From NCBI GenBank assembly GCA_947489445.1, contig CANLDN010000007.1:124001-188000 (forward strand): DNA of 64,000 nt, given 5' to 3'. How positions within the stretch are numbered: the stretch's first letter is position 1; each line of letters opens with the position of its first letter. This DNA comes from an uncultured Paracoccaceae bacterium (GTDB taxonomy: Bacteria > Pseudomonadota > Alphaproteobacteria > Rhodobacterales > Rhodobacteraceae). Both the position numbers and the translations under genes were made by a program. Below, in pieces: positions 1 through 8,298 of the stretch. Under the pieces are notes generated by a model. It had not been told where the DNA came from, did no database searches, and worked only from the letters and a program-made list of their open reading frames with translations.

Positions 1-362
1 ACAACGAATATGGCGAACTGGCCGAAGGATTGATGGCCGCCGAAAGGGCGCTCAAACCCGGCGGGCAACTGGCCGTGGTCACCTTCCACTCGGTCGAAGA
101 CCGGATGGTCAAACGGTTCCTTGCCGCGCGCTCGGGCAATGTGGCCAATGCCAACCGTTATGTGCCCGAAACGACGCATGTGACTCCGGCCTTCCGTATC
201 GAAAAACGCAAGGCGATTGGACCTGACGAACAGGAATTGGCTGAAAACCCGCGTTCGCGCTCGGCCAAGCTGCGGGTCGCAATCCGTACGGATGCGCCTG
301 CACAAGACATCGACCCGGCATCACTTGGCATGCCGATGAAAAAGAAGAAGGGGGGCAGGTAA
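1..362 (+). CDS. rsmH: 16S rRNA m4C1402 methyltransferase RsmH, C-terminal part
   Basis: This gene enters from the left edge, with its reading frame starting at base 3; only about 119 C-terminal residues are present. RsmH (MraW) is a cytoplasmic SAM-dependent enzyme that N4-methylates C1402 of 16S rRNA. The segment with ERALKPGG, then [17 protein letters not shown], is the conserved RsmH core near the end of the methyltransferase fold. The lysine/glycine-rich tail (MKKKKGGR) is common in the family. The stop codon directly abuts the ftsL start, the standard rsmH-ftsL junction of dcw clusters, so the call is secure despite truncation by the window. Confidence 0.95.
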   Translation, partial: NEYGELAEGLMAAERALKPGGQLAVVTFHSVEDRMVKRFLAARSGNVANANRYVPETTHVTPAFRIEKRKAIGPDEQELAENPRSRSAKLRVAIRTDAPAQDIDPASLGMPMKKKKGGR

Positions 363-722
363 ATGCGTGGCGTATTATTTGTTATGGCCGCTCTTGCAGT
401 CATGGGGCTCGCGTTCTGGGCCTATCAAGAGAATTACAAAACCCAGGCATCGATCCGCGAGGTGCGCGATCTGCACGCCCAGATCGGGGCGGCACATGAG
501 CGGCTCGGCATGCTGCGCGCGGAATGGGCCTACCTCAACCGACCCGACAGGCTGGCGGACCTCGCCGAATTGAATTTTGACCGGCTGGGTCTGCTCCCTC
601 TGATGCCCGACGCCTTTGGTCAGGTTGATCAAATCATCTACCCGATCCCGCCCATCCAGCCGATCATCAACCCGATTGAGCTGTCGTCAGATGCGTTTGA
701 CGCGCCGGAGAACGACCTATGA
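363..722 (+). CDS. ftsL: cell division protein FtsL
   Basis: A 119-residue bitopic inner-membrane protein: a hydrophobic segment at about residues 4-21, then a heptad-like stretch at about 25-55 (REVRDLHAQIGAAHERL) expected to form the periplasmic coiled coil that pairs with FtsB in the FtsQLB complex. The LAELNFDRLGLLPL segment after the coil resembles the conserved C-terminal part of alphaproteobacterial FtsL. FtsL sequences diverge strongly, so the call rests on topology plus position between rsmH and ftsI. The ATG starts immediately after the rsmH stop, and the end overlaps the ftsI start by ATGA, which implies coupled translation. Confidence 0.9.
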   Translation: MRGVLFVMAALAVMGLAFWAYQENYKTQASIREVRDLHAQIGAAHERLGMLRAEWAYLNRPDRLADLAELNFDRLGLLPLMPDAFGQVDQIIYPIPPIQPIINPIELSSDAFDAPENDL

Positions 723-2503
723 CCCGCAAACCGCTCCGTCCGCTGGCGCGTATCCTCAAAGCGCGCGCCCAAGGCGAAGACCCCGATGCAATTGCCGCCG
801 AAAACCTGCGCCAACGGCACGAGGCGACACGCGATCAGGCGCGCCAACGGGCCGAGGGGCGGTTACTTCTTCTCGGGCTGATGTTCTTTTGCGCCTTCTC
901 CGTAATCGGGATGCGCATGGGGGCGCTGGCGTCTTCTGTCCCCGAAGAACCGCGCGCCAGCGCCGTGGGCAACCCGATCATCGGGCAGCGCGCCGATATC
1001 GTTGACCGCAACGGGCGCATTCTGGCGACCAACCTCGCGACGCACTCGCTCTATGCGCACCCGCGCGACATGATCGACCCGGCCGGGGCGGCCAAGGGGC
1101 TTGCCGAAATCTTCCCCGATCTGGAAGAGGCAGAACTGCTCAAGGATTTCACCGGCGAACGCCGTTTTCTGTGGATCAGGCGGCAAATCAGCCCCGAACA
1201 GATGCAGGCCGTCCATGACCTCGGCTCGCCCGGCCTGCTGTTCGGGCCGCGCGAAATGCGGCTTTACCCAAACGGCCCCATCGCCGCGCACATCCTTGGC
1301 GGGGCCAGCTACGGGCGCGAGGGCGTCGCCAGTGCAGAAGTGATCGGCGTGGCCGGCGTTGAACGCCAATTCGACGCATTCCTGCGCGATCCCGCCAACG
1401 AAGGCGCACCGCTCGAACTTTCCCTCGACCTGACCGTGCAGGCCGCCGCCGAACAGGTCCTTGCGGGCGGCATGTCGATCATGAACGCCAAGGGGGCGGC
1501 CTCCGTCCTGATGGATATCCACACGGGCGAGGTGATCTCGATGGTCTCGCTGCCTGATTTCGATCCCAACAATCGCCCCCGCGTCCTGACCGAGGGCGAC
1601 CAATCCGACAGCCCGCTCTTCAACCGGGCAGTCCAAGGCGTCTACGAACTTGGCTCCGTCTTCAAAATCTTCACCGTGGCGCAGGCGATGGAACTGGGTC
1701 TGATCAACCCCAACACCATGATCGACACCCAAGGGCCGCTGACATGGGGCCGCTTCCGCATCCGCGATTTCCACGATTACGGACCCGAACTCAGCACCAC
1801 GGACGTGATTGTTGAATCCTCCAATATCGGCACGGCCCGCATTGCCATGCAGATCGGGGCGGACCGGCAGCGCGCCTTCCTTGACAGCCTTGGCTTTCTC
1901 AAACCCACCCAGCTCGAAATGGTCGAGGCGCCCACAGGTCGCCCATTGCTGCCGCCGAACTGGTCAGAAATTTCAACAATGACAATCTCTTACGGGCATG
2001 GGCTGTCATCCTCCCCGGTCCATCTGGCGGCAGGCTACGCCTCGCTTCTTAATGGCGGCACCCGTGTCGAACCAACGCTTCTGCGCATGGCCAACGCGGT
2101 CGAAGGGCCGCGCGTCGTCAGCGAAGCCGTAAGCGCGCGATCTGCTGCGATGTTGCGGCAGGTGGTTGAACGCGGTACCGCTTCCTTTGGCGAAGTACCG
2201 GGCTACGAGGTCGGCGGCAAAACCGGCACGGCGGACAAGCCCCGCACATCCGGTCGCGGCTATTACGATGACAAGGTGATTTCGACCTTCGCCTCTGTTT
2301 TTCCGGCGAACGATCCGCAATATGTGCTGATCGTCACGCTTGATGAACCGTCAGAAAACTCCGGCGAAGAACCGCGCCGCACTGCCGGTTGGACCGCCGT
2401 ACCGATTGCCGCCGAAATGATCCGACGTATCGCACCCCTTCTGGGTCTCAGACCGCAAGTGGACACCCCCCAATCCATCGGTGTAACACTCACCTCAAAC
2501 TAG
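719..2503 (+). CDS. ftsI: septal peptidoglycan transpeptidase FtsI (PBP3)
   Basis: A 594-residue class B penicillin-binding protein that cross-links septal peptidoglycan with FtsW. There is a cytoplasmic N-terminus rich in Arg, one transmembrane anchor at about 47-66, a pedestal domain from about 90 to 230, and a transpeptidase domain carrying all three active-site motifs: SVFK (Ser313 nucleophile, Lys316), SSN (367-369) and KTGT (501-504). Length is usual for the family. It overlaps ftsL by four bases and ends 12 bases before murE. Nothing suggests loss of activity. Confidence 0.97.
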   Translation: MTRKPLRPLARILKARAQGEDPDAIAAENLRQRHEATRDQARQRAEGRLLLLGLMFFCAFSVIGMRMGALASSVPEEPRASAVGNPIIGQRADIVDRNGRILATNLATHSLYAHPRDMIDPAGAAKGLAEIFPDLEEAELLKDFTGERRFLWIRRQISPEQMQAVHDLGSPGLLFGPREMRLYPNGPIAAHILGGASYGREGVASAEVIGVAGVERQFDAFLRDPANEGAPLELSLDLTVQAAAEQVLAGGMSIMNAKGAASVLMDIHTGEVISMVSLPDFDPNNRPRVLTEGDQSDSPLFNRAVQGVYELGSVFKIFTVAQAMELGLINPNTMIDTQGPLTWGRFRIRDFHDYGPELSTTDVIVESSNIGTARIAMQIGADRQRAFLDSLGFLKPTQLEMVEAPTGRPLLPPNWSEISTMTISYGHGLSSSPVHLAAGYASLLNGGTRVEPTLLRMANAVEGPRVVSEAVSARSAAMLRQVVERGTASFGEVPGYEVGGKTGTADKPRTSGRGYYDDKVISTFASVFPANDPQYVLIVTLDEPSENSGEEPRRTAGWTAVPIAAEMIRRIAPLLGLRPQVDTPQSIGVTLTSN

Positions 2504-2515
2504 GCGAGGGCGCAC

Positions 2516-4003
2516 ATGACATCACTGGCGGAACTGGGGCTGCGGGCACAAGGCGGGCGCGAGGCAAAGGTAACCGGGCTCGCAGTAGACAGCCGCGAGG
2601 TCAAGGCAGGCTATCTTTTCGCAGCCTTGCCCGGCGCAAGGGTGCATGGCGGCGAATTCATCCAATACGCGCTGCGCATGGGGGCTGCTGCCATCCTGAC
2701 AGACGCCGCGGGTGCAGGTATCGCCGCTGACGTGCTGGCGGGCTCTGATGCAGCCCTGATCATCGCCCAAGACCCCCGACAGGCGCTGGCCCAAACCGCC
2801 TCGCTCTGGTTTGGGCCGCACCCCGAAACGGTGGTGGCTGTGACCGGAACCAACGGGAAAACATCCGTCTCCACCTTCTGCCGCCAGATATGGGAGGAAA
2901 TGGGGATCGAAGGCGTCAATCTGGGCACCACCGGGGTCGAAGGCGTCTGGACCCATCCACTCAAACACACAACGCCCGAACCGATCACCCTGCACCGCGT
3001 ACTCGCCGAAGCCTATGATGCGGGCGTCACCCACGTCGCGATGGAAGCCTCCAGTCATGGGCTTGACCAATGCCGCCTTGACGGGGTTTTGCTCACCGCC
3101 GCAGGCTTCACCAATTTCAGTCAGGATCATCTGGATTATCACGAAACGTTTGAGGCTTATTTCCAGGCCAAAATGGGCCTGTTCACCCGTGTGCTGGCCG
3201 AAGATGAGGTCGCGGTTGTCAATCTGGACGATCCCAAAGGCCCCCAGGTCGCCGACATCTGCACCGCGCGCGGGCAAGAGGTGATCGGCGTGGGCCGTCA
3301 TCCCAGCGCGCGGTTGCGTCTGACAGGACAGCGCTTCGATGCGACCGGTCAGGACGTGCTGTTCACATGGCAAGGAAAACCGCAGCAGATGCGCCTCAAA
3401 CTGATCGGGGGTTTTCAGGCCGATAACGTCCTGCTCGCCGCCGGGCTTGTCATCGCAGCAGGCGAAGAACCGGTTGAGGTCTTCGAGGCACTCCCGCATC
3501 TGGGCACCGTGCGGGGCCGGATGGAACTGGCCGCCACCCGTGAAAACGGGGCGGCTGTGTTCGTTGATTATTCACACACGCCTGATGCCGTGGCGACCGC
3601 CTTGCAGGCTTTGCGTCCGCATGTGATGGGCCGGATCGTGGTGATTGTCGGCGCGGGCGGCGACCGTGACGTGGGCAAACGCCCGCTGATGGGGGCCGCC
3701 GCCGCACAAAACGCCGATATCGTGATCGTCACTGATGACAATCCCCGCTCCGAAGACCCGGCCAGCATCCGCGCTGCCGTCATAGCCGGTGCCGTGGATG
3801 CGGGTGGCTCCGACAGCATCACCGAAGTCGGTGACCGGGCCGAAGCGATCTTGCGCGGTATCGACATGCTGCAACCCGGTGACGCGCTACTGATCGCGGG
3901 CAAGGGCCATGAAACCGGCCAGATCGTGGGCGACACCGTGCTGCCCTTTGATGATGTGGAACAGGCCAGCGTCGCTGTCGCAGCGCTTGAGGGGAAGATA
4001 TGA
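2516..4003 (+). CDS. murE: UDP-MurNAc-tripeptide synthetase MurE
   Basis: A 495-residue cytoplasmic Mur ligase that adds the third stem-peptide residue to UDP-MurNAc-L-Ala-D-Glu using ATP. The P-loop GTNGKT is at 111-116, the YFQAKM segment supplies the carbamylated Lys (219) of the ligase active site, and DNPR at 408-411 is the signature for meso-diaminopimelate specificity, as expected in Gram-negative bacteria. The ATG lies 12 bases after ftsI with a GGCGAGGG-like ribosome binding site. Its last four bases overlap the murF start (ATGA). Confidence 0.97.
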   Translation: MTSLAELGLRAQGGREAKVTGLAVDSREVKAGYLFAALPGARVHGGEFIQYALRMGAAAILTDAAGAGIAADVLAGSDAALIIAQDPRQALAQTASLWFGPHPETVVAVTGTNGKTSVSTFCRQIWEEMGIEGVNLGTTGVEGVWTHPLKHTTPEPITLHRVLAEAYDAGVTHVAMEASSHGLDQCRLDGVLLTAAGFTNFSQDHLDYHETFEAYFQAKMGLFTRVLAEDEVAVVNLDDPKGPQVADICTARGQEVIGVGRHPSARLRLTGQRFDATGQDVLFTWQGKPQQMRLKLIGGFQADNVLLAAGLVIAAGEEPVEVFEALPHLGTVRGRMELAATRENGAAVFVDYSHTPDAVATALQALRPHVMGRIVVIVGAGGDRDVGKRPLMGAAAAQNADIVIVTDDNPRSEDPASIRAAVIAGAVDAGGSDSITEVGDRAEAILRGIDMLQPGDALLIAGKGHETGQIVGDTVLPFDDVEQASVAVAALEGKI

Positions 4004-5439
4004 CCCCGCTCTGGACGTCGACCGATGCGGTTGCGGCCACAGGCGGGGAAACAACCGCCGACTGGCAGGCCAACGGCGTTTCCATCGACACCCGCACACT
4101 CCAACAGGGCGACCTTTTCGTTGCATTAAAAGACATCCGCGATGGCCATGATTTTGTAGCGCAGGCGCTTGAAAAAGGGGCCGCAGCCGCACTGGTCAGC
4201 CGCCGCCCTGAAGGTGTCGCCGAAGATGCCCCGCTCTTGGTCGTCCCTGACGTGCTCAAGGCACTTGAGGCATTGGGCATCGCAGCGCGCGCACGCACCA
4301 AGGCACATGTTGCCGCCATCACGGGCTCCGTTGGGAAAACCTCCACCAAGGAAATGTTGCGCGCGGTCCTGTCGCGCCAAGGCAAATGCCACGCCGCTGA
4401 AGCCTCTTATAACAATCACTGGGGCGTGCCGCTGACACTGGCTCGGATGCCCGCCGACACCGACTATGCGATCATCGAAATCGGGATGAGCAATGGAGGC
4501 GAAATCGCGCCCCTCTCGCACATGGCCCGCCCGCATGTGGCCATGGTCACGACGGTCGCGGCGGCACATCTGGCGTCCTTCGACAATCTCGCCGGTATCG
4601 CCATCGAAAAGGCGGCCATCATGGACGGGCTGGAACCCGGCGGCATCGCCGTCCTGAATGCCGACATCGAAACCAGCCACATCCTGCAAGACCACGCACG
4701 CGAAACCGCAGCAATCCCCGTACTCTTCGGGGTCGCAGGCACTGATTGGACAATCAAAGATGTGCGGCTGAATGGTGACGTCACCATCATAAACGCCAAT
4801 GGTGGCGGCAACGACTACCTCTTCAAACTCTCGGTGCCGGGTCGGCATTTCGCCAGTAACGCAGTCGGCGTGCTCGCCGTGGCCGCGGCCTTGGGGGCAG
4901 ACCCGGTTGCGGCCTCCCTCGATATCGCCCTGTGGGTGCCGCCAGCAGGGCGGGGCACGCGCGAGGTCATTGTGATCGACGCCGCCAATGATGCCGAAAC
5001 GCTGGACCTGATCGATGACGCCTTCAACGCCAACCCCACATCACTCACCGCCTCGCTTGAGGTGATCGCCGCAGCCCAGCCCACCCACAATGTTGGCCGC
5101 ATCGTCAAAGGACGGCGGATCGCGATCCTTGGCGACATGCTGGAGCTTGGACAGGACGAGGTGCAGATGCACACCGCCATGGCCGACAACGCGCACCTCA
5201 AATCGCTCGACCTCATCCACTGCGCCGGGCCGCTGATGCACCACCTCTGGCTGACCCTGCCAGAAGAGCAGCGCGGGCAATGGGCCGAGCAGGCCGCCGA
5301 TCTGGTTCCGCAAATCTCGCGGCTCGTTGACGCAGGCGATGTGGTGCTTGTCAAAGGATCCAAAGGCAGCAAAGTCAGCCTGATCGTTGACGCCATCCGC
5401 AAACTGGGGCATCCGCGCCCTCAAGAAAAACAAGGATAA
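4000..5439 (+). CDS. murF: UDP-MurNAc-tripeptide D-Ala-D-Ala ligase MurF
   Basis: A 479-residue Mur ligase that adds D-Ala-D-Ala to UDP-MurNAc-tripeptide, completing the cytoplasmic pentapeptide precursor. The N-terminal domain carries the VSIDTRTLQQGDLFVAL motif, followed by P-loop GSVGKTSTK at 109-117 and the SYNNHWGVPLTL segment typical of MurF; DAFNANPTSL is the family's C-terminal substrate-domain signature. It overlaps murE by ATGA and is followed by mraY after three bases. The D-Ala-D-Ala ligase gene ddl lies downstream at 15513. Confidence 0.97.
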   Translation: MTPLWTSTDAVAATGGETTADWQANGVSIDTRTLQQGDLFVALKDIRDGHDFVAQALEKGAAAALVSRRPEGVAEDAPLLVVPDVLKALEALGIAARARTKAHVAAITGSVGKTSTKEMLRAVLSRQGKCHAAEASYNNHWGVPLTLARMPADTDYAIIEIGMSNGGEIAPLSHMARPHVAMVTTVAAAHLASFDNLAGIAIEKAAIMDGLEPGGIAVLNADIETSHILQDHARETAAIPVLFGVAGTDWTIKDVRLNGDVTIINANGGGNDYLFKLSVPGRHFASNAVGVLAVAAALGADPVAASLDIALWVPPAGRGTREVIVIDAANDAETLDLIDDAFNANPTSLTASLEVIAAAQPTHNVGRIVKGRRIAILGDMLELGQDEVQMHTAMADNAHLKSLDLIHCAGPLMHHLWLTLPEEQRGQWAEQAADLVPQISRLVDAGDVVLVKGSKGSKVSLIVDAIRKLGHPRPQEKQG

Positions 5440-5442
5440 CCC

Positions 5443-6525
5443 ATGCTCTACTGGCTCACGGCCCTCTCGGATGGCGGCGACTTTTTCAACCTCTTCCGCT
5501 ACATCACCTTCCGGGCGGGCGGGGCCTTTATGACCGCACTCCTGTTCGGCTTCATCTTCGGGCCGCCGCTCATTAATGTGCTGCGGCGCAAACAGGGCAA
5601 AGGGCAACCCATCCGCGATGACGGGCCAGAGGGGCATTTCGCCAAAGCAGGCACACCCACCATGGGCGGGCTGCTGATCGTGGGGGCGCTGACCACCTCA
5701 ACCCTGCTCTGGGCGCGGCTCGACAATCCCTTCGTCTGGATGGTGCTTTTCGTGACGCTTTCCTTTGCACTCATCGGGTTCGCCGATGACTACGCCAAGG
5801 TCTCCAAACAGAACACAGCCGGGGTCTCCGGCAAAATCCGCATTCTGCTGGGCATCCTCATCGCTGGCATCGCAGGCTACTGGGCCGCGGCCTACCACCC
5901 CGATGACCTGACCAACCAACTGGCCCTGCCGATCTTCAAGGACACGCTGATCAACCTCGGCATCCTCTTCATCCCCTTTGCGATCATCGTCATCGTGGGG
6001 GCGGCCAACGCAGTGAACCTGACTGACGGGCTGGACGGGCTGGCGATCATGCCTGTGATGATTGCTGCAGGCACATTCGGTGTCATCGCCTATGCGGTCG
6101 GGCGGACCGACTTCACCCAGTATCTGGACGTGCACTATGTCCCCCAGACGGGTGAAATCCTGATCTTCACCATGGGGCTGATTGGCGGTGGGCTGGGCTT
6201 TTTGTGGTACAACGCGCCCCCGGCTGCGGTCTTCATGGGCGACACTGGCTCACTGGCGCTGGGCGGGGCGCTGGGGGCGATTGCGGTAGCAACGAAGCAC
6301 GAGATTGTCTTGGCCATCGTCGGCGGGCTTTTCGTGGTCGAGGCACTCTCGGTCATCATTCAGGTTCTCTATTTCAAGCGGACCGGTAAGCGGGTCTTCC
6401 TGATGGCACCCATCCACCACCATTACGAGAAAAAGGGCTGGGCCGAGCCTCAGATCGTGATCCGGTTCTGGATCATTTCGCTGATACTGGCGATGATCGG
6501 CCTCGCCACTCTCAAAGTCCGGTAG
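5443..6525 (+). CDS. mraY: phospho-MurNAc-pentapeptide translocase MraY
   Basis: A 360-residue polytopic membrane enzyme (about 10 helices) that transfers phospho-MurNAc-pentapeptide to undecaprenyl phosphate, making lipid I. The catalytic and nucleotide-binding motifs are intact: FADDY (113-117), [10 protein letters not shown] (192-201), MGDTGS (265-270) and the histidine loop [11 protein letters not shown] (323-333). A ribosome binding site (AAGGA) lies inside the end of murF. It is the last gene of the first dcw block; the gene normally following, murD, is not here. Confidence 0.97.
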   Translation: MLYWLTALSDGGDFFNLFRYITFRAGGAFMTALLFGFIFGPPLINVLRRKQGKGQPIRDDGPEGHFAKAGTPTMGGLLIVGALTTSTLLWARLDNPFVWMVLFVTLSFALIGFADDYAKVSKQNTAGVSGKIRILLGILIAGIAGYWAAAYHPDDLTNQLALPIFKDTLINLGILFIPFAIIVIVGAANAVNLTDGLDGLAIMPVMIAAGTFGVIAYAVGRTDFTQYLDVHYVPQTGEILIFTMGLIGGGLGFLWYNAPPAAVFMGDTGSLALGGALGAIAVATKHEIVLAIVGGLFVVEALSVIIQVLYFKRTGKRVFLMAPIHHHYEKKGWAEPQIVIRFWIISLILAMIGLATLKVR

Positions 6526-6854
6526 GGTCGGGTTTCACCCCACCCCCTGTATGACGGTTGCTGGCCCCTGATCTTGTGCACCACATAAGGGTAGCACTCG
6601 CTCGGGGAGGGGCAATTAGTGCGCAATACAAGGGCAGCGCCCGGACCTCGGGGATGGCGCGCTGACGGGTCTGTTTGGCGGTGGTCGGCGTCTATGCGTG
6701 ACGGTGGCGTGGGGTGCGGCGTTGCAAAAGCGCCCTCCCCGTGGGGGAGGTCCGGGCGCTGCCCGGCGATGCCAGGCGGAAGAAATACTTCCCAATTCGC
6801 GTCATACGTGCAAATGTTCACGGATTGAATATAGATGTTTGATGGTGGCTATTC
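6526..6854. other. intergenic region after mraY with inverted repeats
   Basis: A 329-base stretch without a credible gene. It holds an 18-base perfect inverted repeat (6632-6649 with 6747-6764) and a GC-rich hairpin (6734-6750). No convincing promoter can be pointed to; the last 60 bases before the TPR gene are richer in A and T. The usual murD gene would begin here. Confidence 0.7.
6632..6764. repeat. 18-bp inverted repeat enclosing 97 bp
   Basis: The left arm (6632-6649) reads GGGCAGCGCCCGGACCTC and the right arm (6747-6764) is its exact reverse complement. Inside the right part, CCTCCCC and GGGGAGG (6734-6740 and 6744-6750) form a tight hairpin with a GTG loop that would compete with the long pairing. 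No poly-T follows, so a simple terminator is unlikely. It could be a small palindromic mobile element or a processed mRNA structure; its role is unknown. Confidence 0.65.
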
Positions 6855-8081
6855 ATGGCTTTTTGGCAATTCGATTGGTGGAGGAACGAAGACAACCGAG
6901 AAGGCGCATCCGCAATAATTAGCAATTTGAAGGTCGTCATTCCTGCGTTGCTTGTGCTCGTTGGGGGCGCCGCAATGGTAATCGGTATTCAAGAAAGCCC
7001 GATACCGAAAGACGAGCCACCAACAATCGCTGCTGGGCAAAACAGCAACATTCAAACAGGGAACGGAATCCAGGTCATTCAAGGCGGCAACGGCACCGTC
7101 ACTTATGGCTATTCAGTCGAACAACATCAGGCAGCCTTGGCCACGCGGGAGGCGCAACTGCGCAGCGATCTTGAAAGGGCCAGTACCGCCGAGAAGGCCT
7201 TGATCGAACAAGAGCTGGTGGCTGTGACCGACAAACTCTCGGACATAGAGGCCTCCTATACCACTGCCGTCGAAGAACTCCGGCAGCTACGCCAAAGAAT
7301 TGCACAATTCGAAGGTCAGGTTCCGCAACAACAACTTGAAGCTGCTCAACAAGCGCTGTACCAAGGTGACCGGTCTCTTGCTGATGCACTCTTTGCTGAA
7401 ATCGAACAGAAGCTGGCCGGTCAGATATTACTGGCTGCCGAAGCGGCCTATGGTCGCGGCAAAATCGCCGAACACGAAATTCGTTGGCAGGACGCCTACT
7501 CCCATTACAAACGCGCGACCGAGCTTAGCGGTGAGATCGACCACCTGAGGGCATACGCGCGCATGACATGGCGATTGGCCAAAGGGGATGAGGCGGTCGT
7601 GGCGCACGAGGCTTTACGTGATCTCATTGCAGAGCGGTCGGGCACTCAAAGCGCGGCATATGCAACGCAACTCAATAACCTCGCCGGTGTGATTGACGCG
7701 CAGGGCCGTTTTGCGGAGGCGGAGGAGCTGTATCAGCAGGCGCTGGCCATTGATCGCGCGACAATTGGGGAGGGGCATCCGGACTATGCGACAGACCTCA
7801 ACAACCTCGCGGGTGTGATCGACGCGCAGGGGCGCTTTGTGGAGGCGGAGGAGCTGTATCAGCAGGCGCTGGCCATTGATCGCGCGACAATTGGGGAGGG
7901 GCATCCGGACTATGCGATCCACCTCAACAACCTCGCGGGTGTGATCGAGGCGCAGGGGCGCTTTGCGGAGGCGGAGGAGTTTTATCAGCAGGCCTTACAG
8001 ATATTAGAAGATACCTTGCCGTCGGATCACCCACATATCGCATTGGTGAAGGCTAACCACGCGGGCCTTCCAAAACCCTAA
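6855..8081 (+). CDS. membrane-anchored coiled-coil TPR (kinesin-light-chain type) protein
   Basis: A 408-residue protein of unknown function. It has a tryptophan-rich N-terminus (residues 3-9), one transmembrane helix at about 27-45, a Gly/Asn-rich linker (61-87, with NSNIQTGNGIQVIQGGNG), a predicted coiled coil at about 90-160, helical hairpins to about 270, and three 42-residue TPRs at about 273-398 with the kinesin-light-chain pattern LNNLAGV..AQGRFAEAEELYQQAL. The repeats are nearly identical at DNA level. The ATG at 6855 is chosen because it precedes the membrane helix; its ribosome binding site is weak. It sits where murD is normally found, and any link to division is unproven. Such TPR arrays usually bind proteins or peptides. 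Confidence 0.8.
   Translation: MAFWQFDWWRNEDNREGASAIISNLKVVIPALLVLVGGAAMVIGIQESPIPKDEPPTIAAGQNSNIQTGNGIQVIQGGNGTVTYGYSVEQHQAALATREAQLRSDLERASTAEKALIEQELVAVTDKLSDIEASYTTAVEELRQLRQRIAQFEGQVPQQQLEAAQQALYQGDRSLADALFAEIEQKLAGQILLAAEAAYGRGKIAEHEIRWQDAYSHYKRATELSGEIDHLRAYARMTWRLAKGDEAVVAHEALRDLIAERSGTQSAAYATQLNNLAGVIDAQGRFAEAEELYQQALAIDRATIGEGHPDYATDLNNLAGVIDAQGRFVEAEELYQQALAIDRATIGEGHPDYAIHLNNLAGVIEAQGRFAEAEEFYQQALQILEDTLPSDHPHIALVKANHAGLPKP
7671..8048 (+). repeat. three 126-bp tandem repeats inside the TPR gene
   Basis: Units begin at 7671, 7797 and 7923, each starting CTCAAYAACCTCGC. Units 1 and 2 share a long identical block (from the GAGGCGGAGGAGCTG segment to the end of the unit), and unit 3 diverges in its second half. 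The spacing is exactly 126 bases (42 codons), so changes in copy number keep the frame. The near identity points to recent duplication or gene conversion. Confidence 0.9.
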
Positions 8082-8134
8082 CCCTCATTCACAAACCCCA
8101 CCGAGCGCCCCCTTAACCATCCCCAGCCGCATCA

Positions 8135-8181
8135 ATCATGCGCATGGTTTGCGCATGGTTTCTGCATGGAAAACACATCCC
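8135..8181 (+). repeat. 47-bp intergenic element with three 11-bp phased GCATGG units (copy A)
   Basis: GCATGG occurs at 8142, 8153 and 8164, exactly 11 bases apart, followed by AAAACACAT. A second copy lies at 46923-46969 in the opposite orientation, with about four differences over 47 bases. Both copies are flanked by TTAAC-containing stretches. This copy sits between the 3' ends of two convergent genes, so a promoter role is unlikely here. The phasing resembles iterons or a multi-site protein-binding array. Confidence 0.8.
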
Positions 8182-8298
8182 TCAAAACGCCCTCAAACCC
8201 CTTGTTAACCTTGCGATGCGGCCCGGACGCCGCCCAACCCGCCGGACGGCGTTAACACCTGCTTCACATCTTTGGCGACCGTACCGGCTCATGGCATC

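Noticed and set aside
7671..8048. Regular repeats that could be taken for a CRISPR-like array
   Set aside because: The 126-bp units are in-frame TPR coding repeats with no spacers.
8240..8280. GC-rich ACGCCG/CGGCGT pairing after the flavoprotein gene
   Set aside because: It could be a terminator stem on the minus strand, but there is no T-run and the loop is long.
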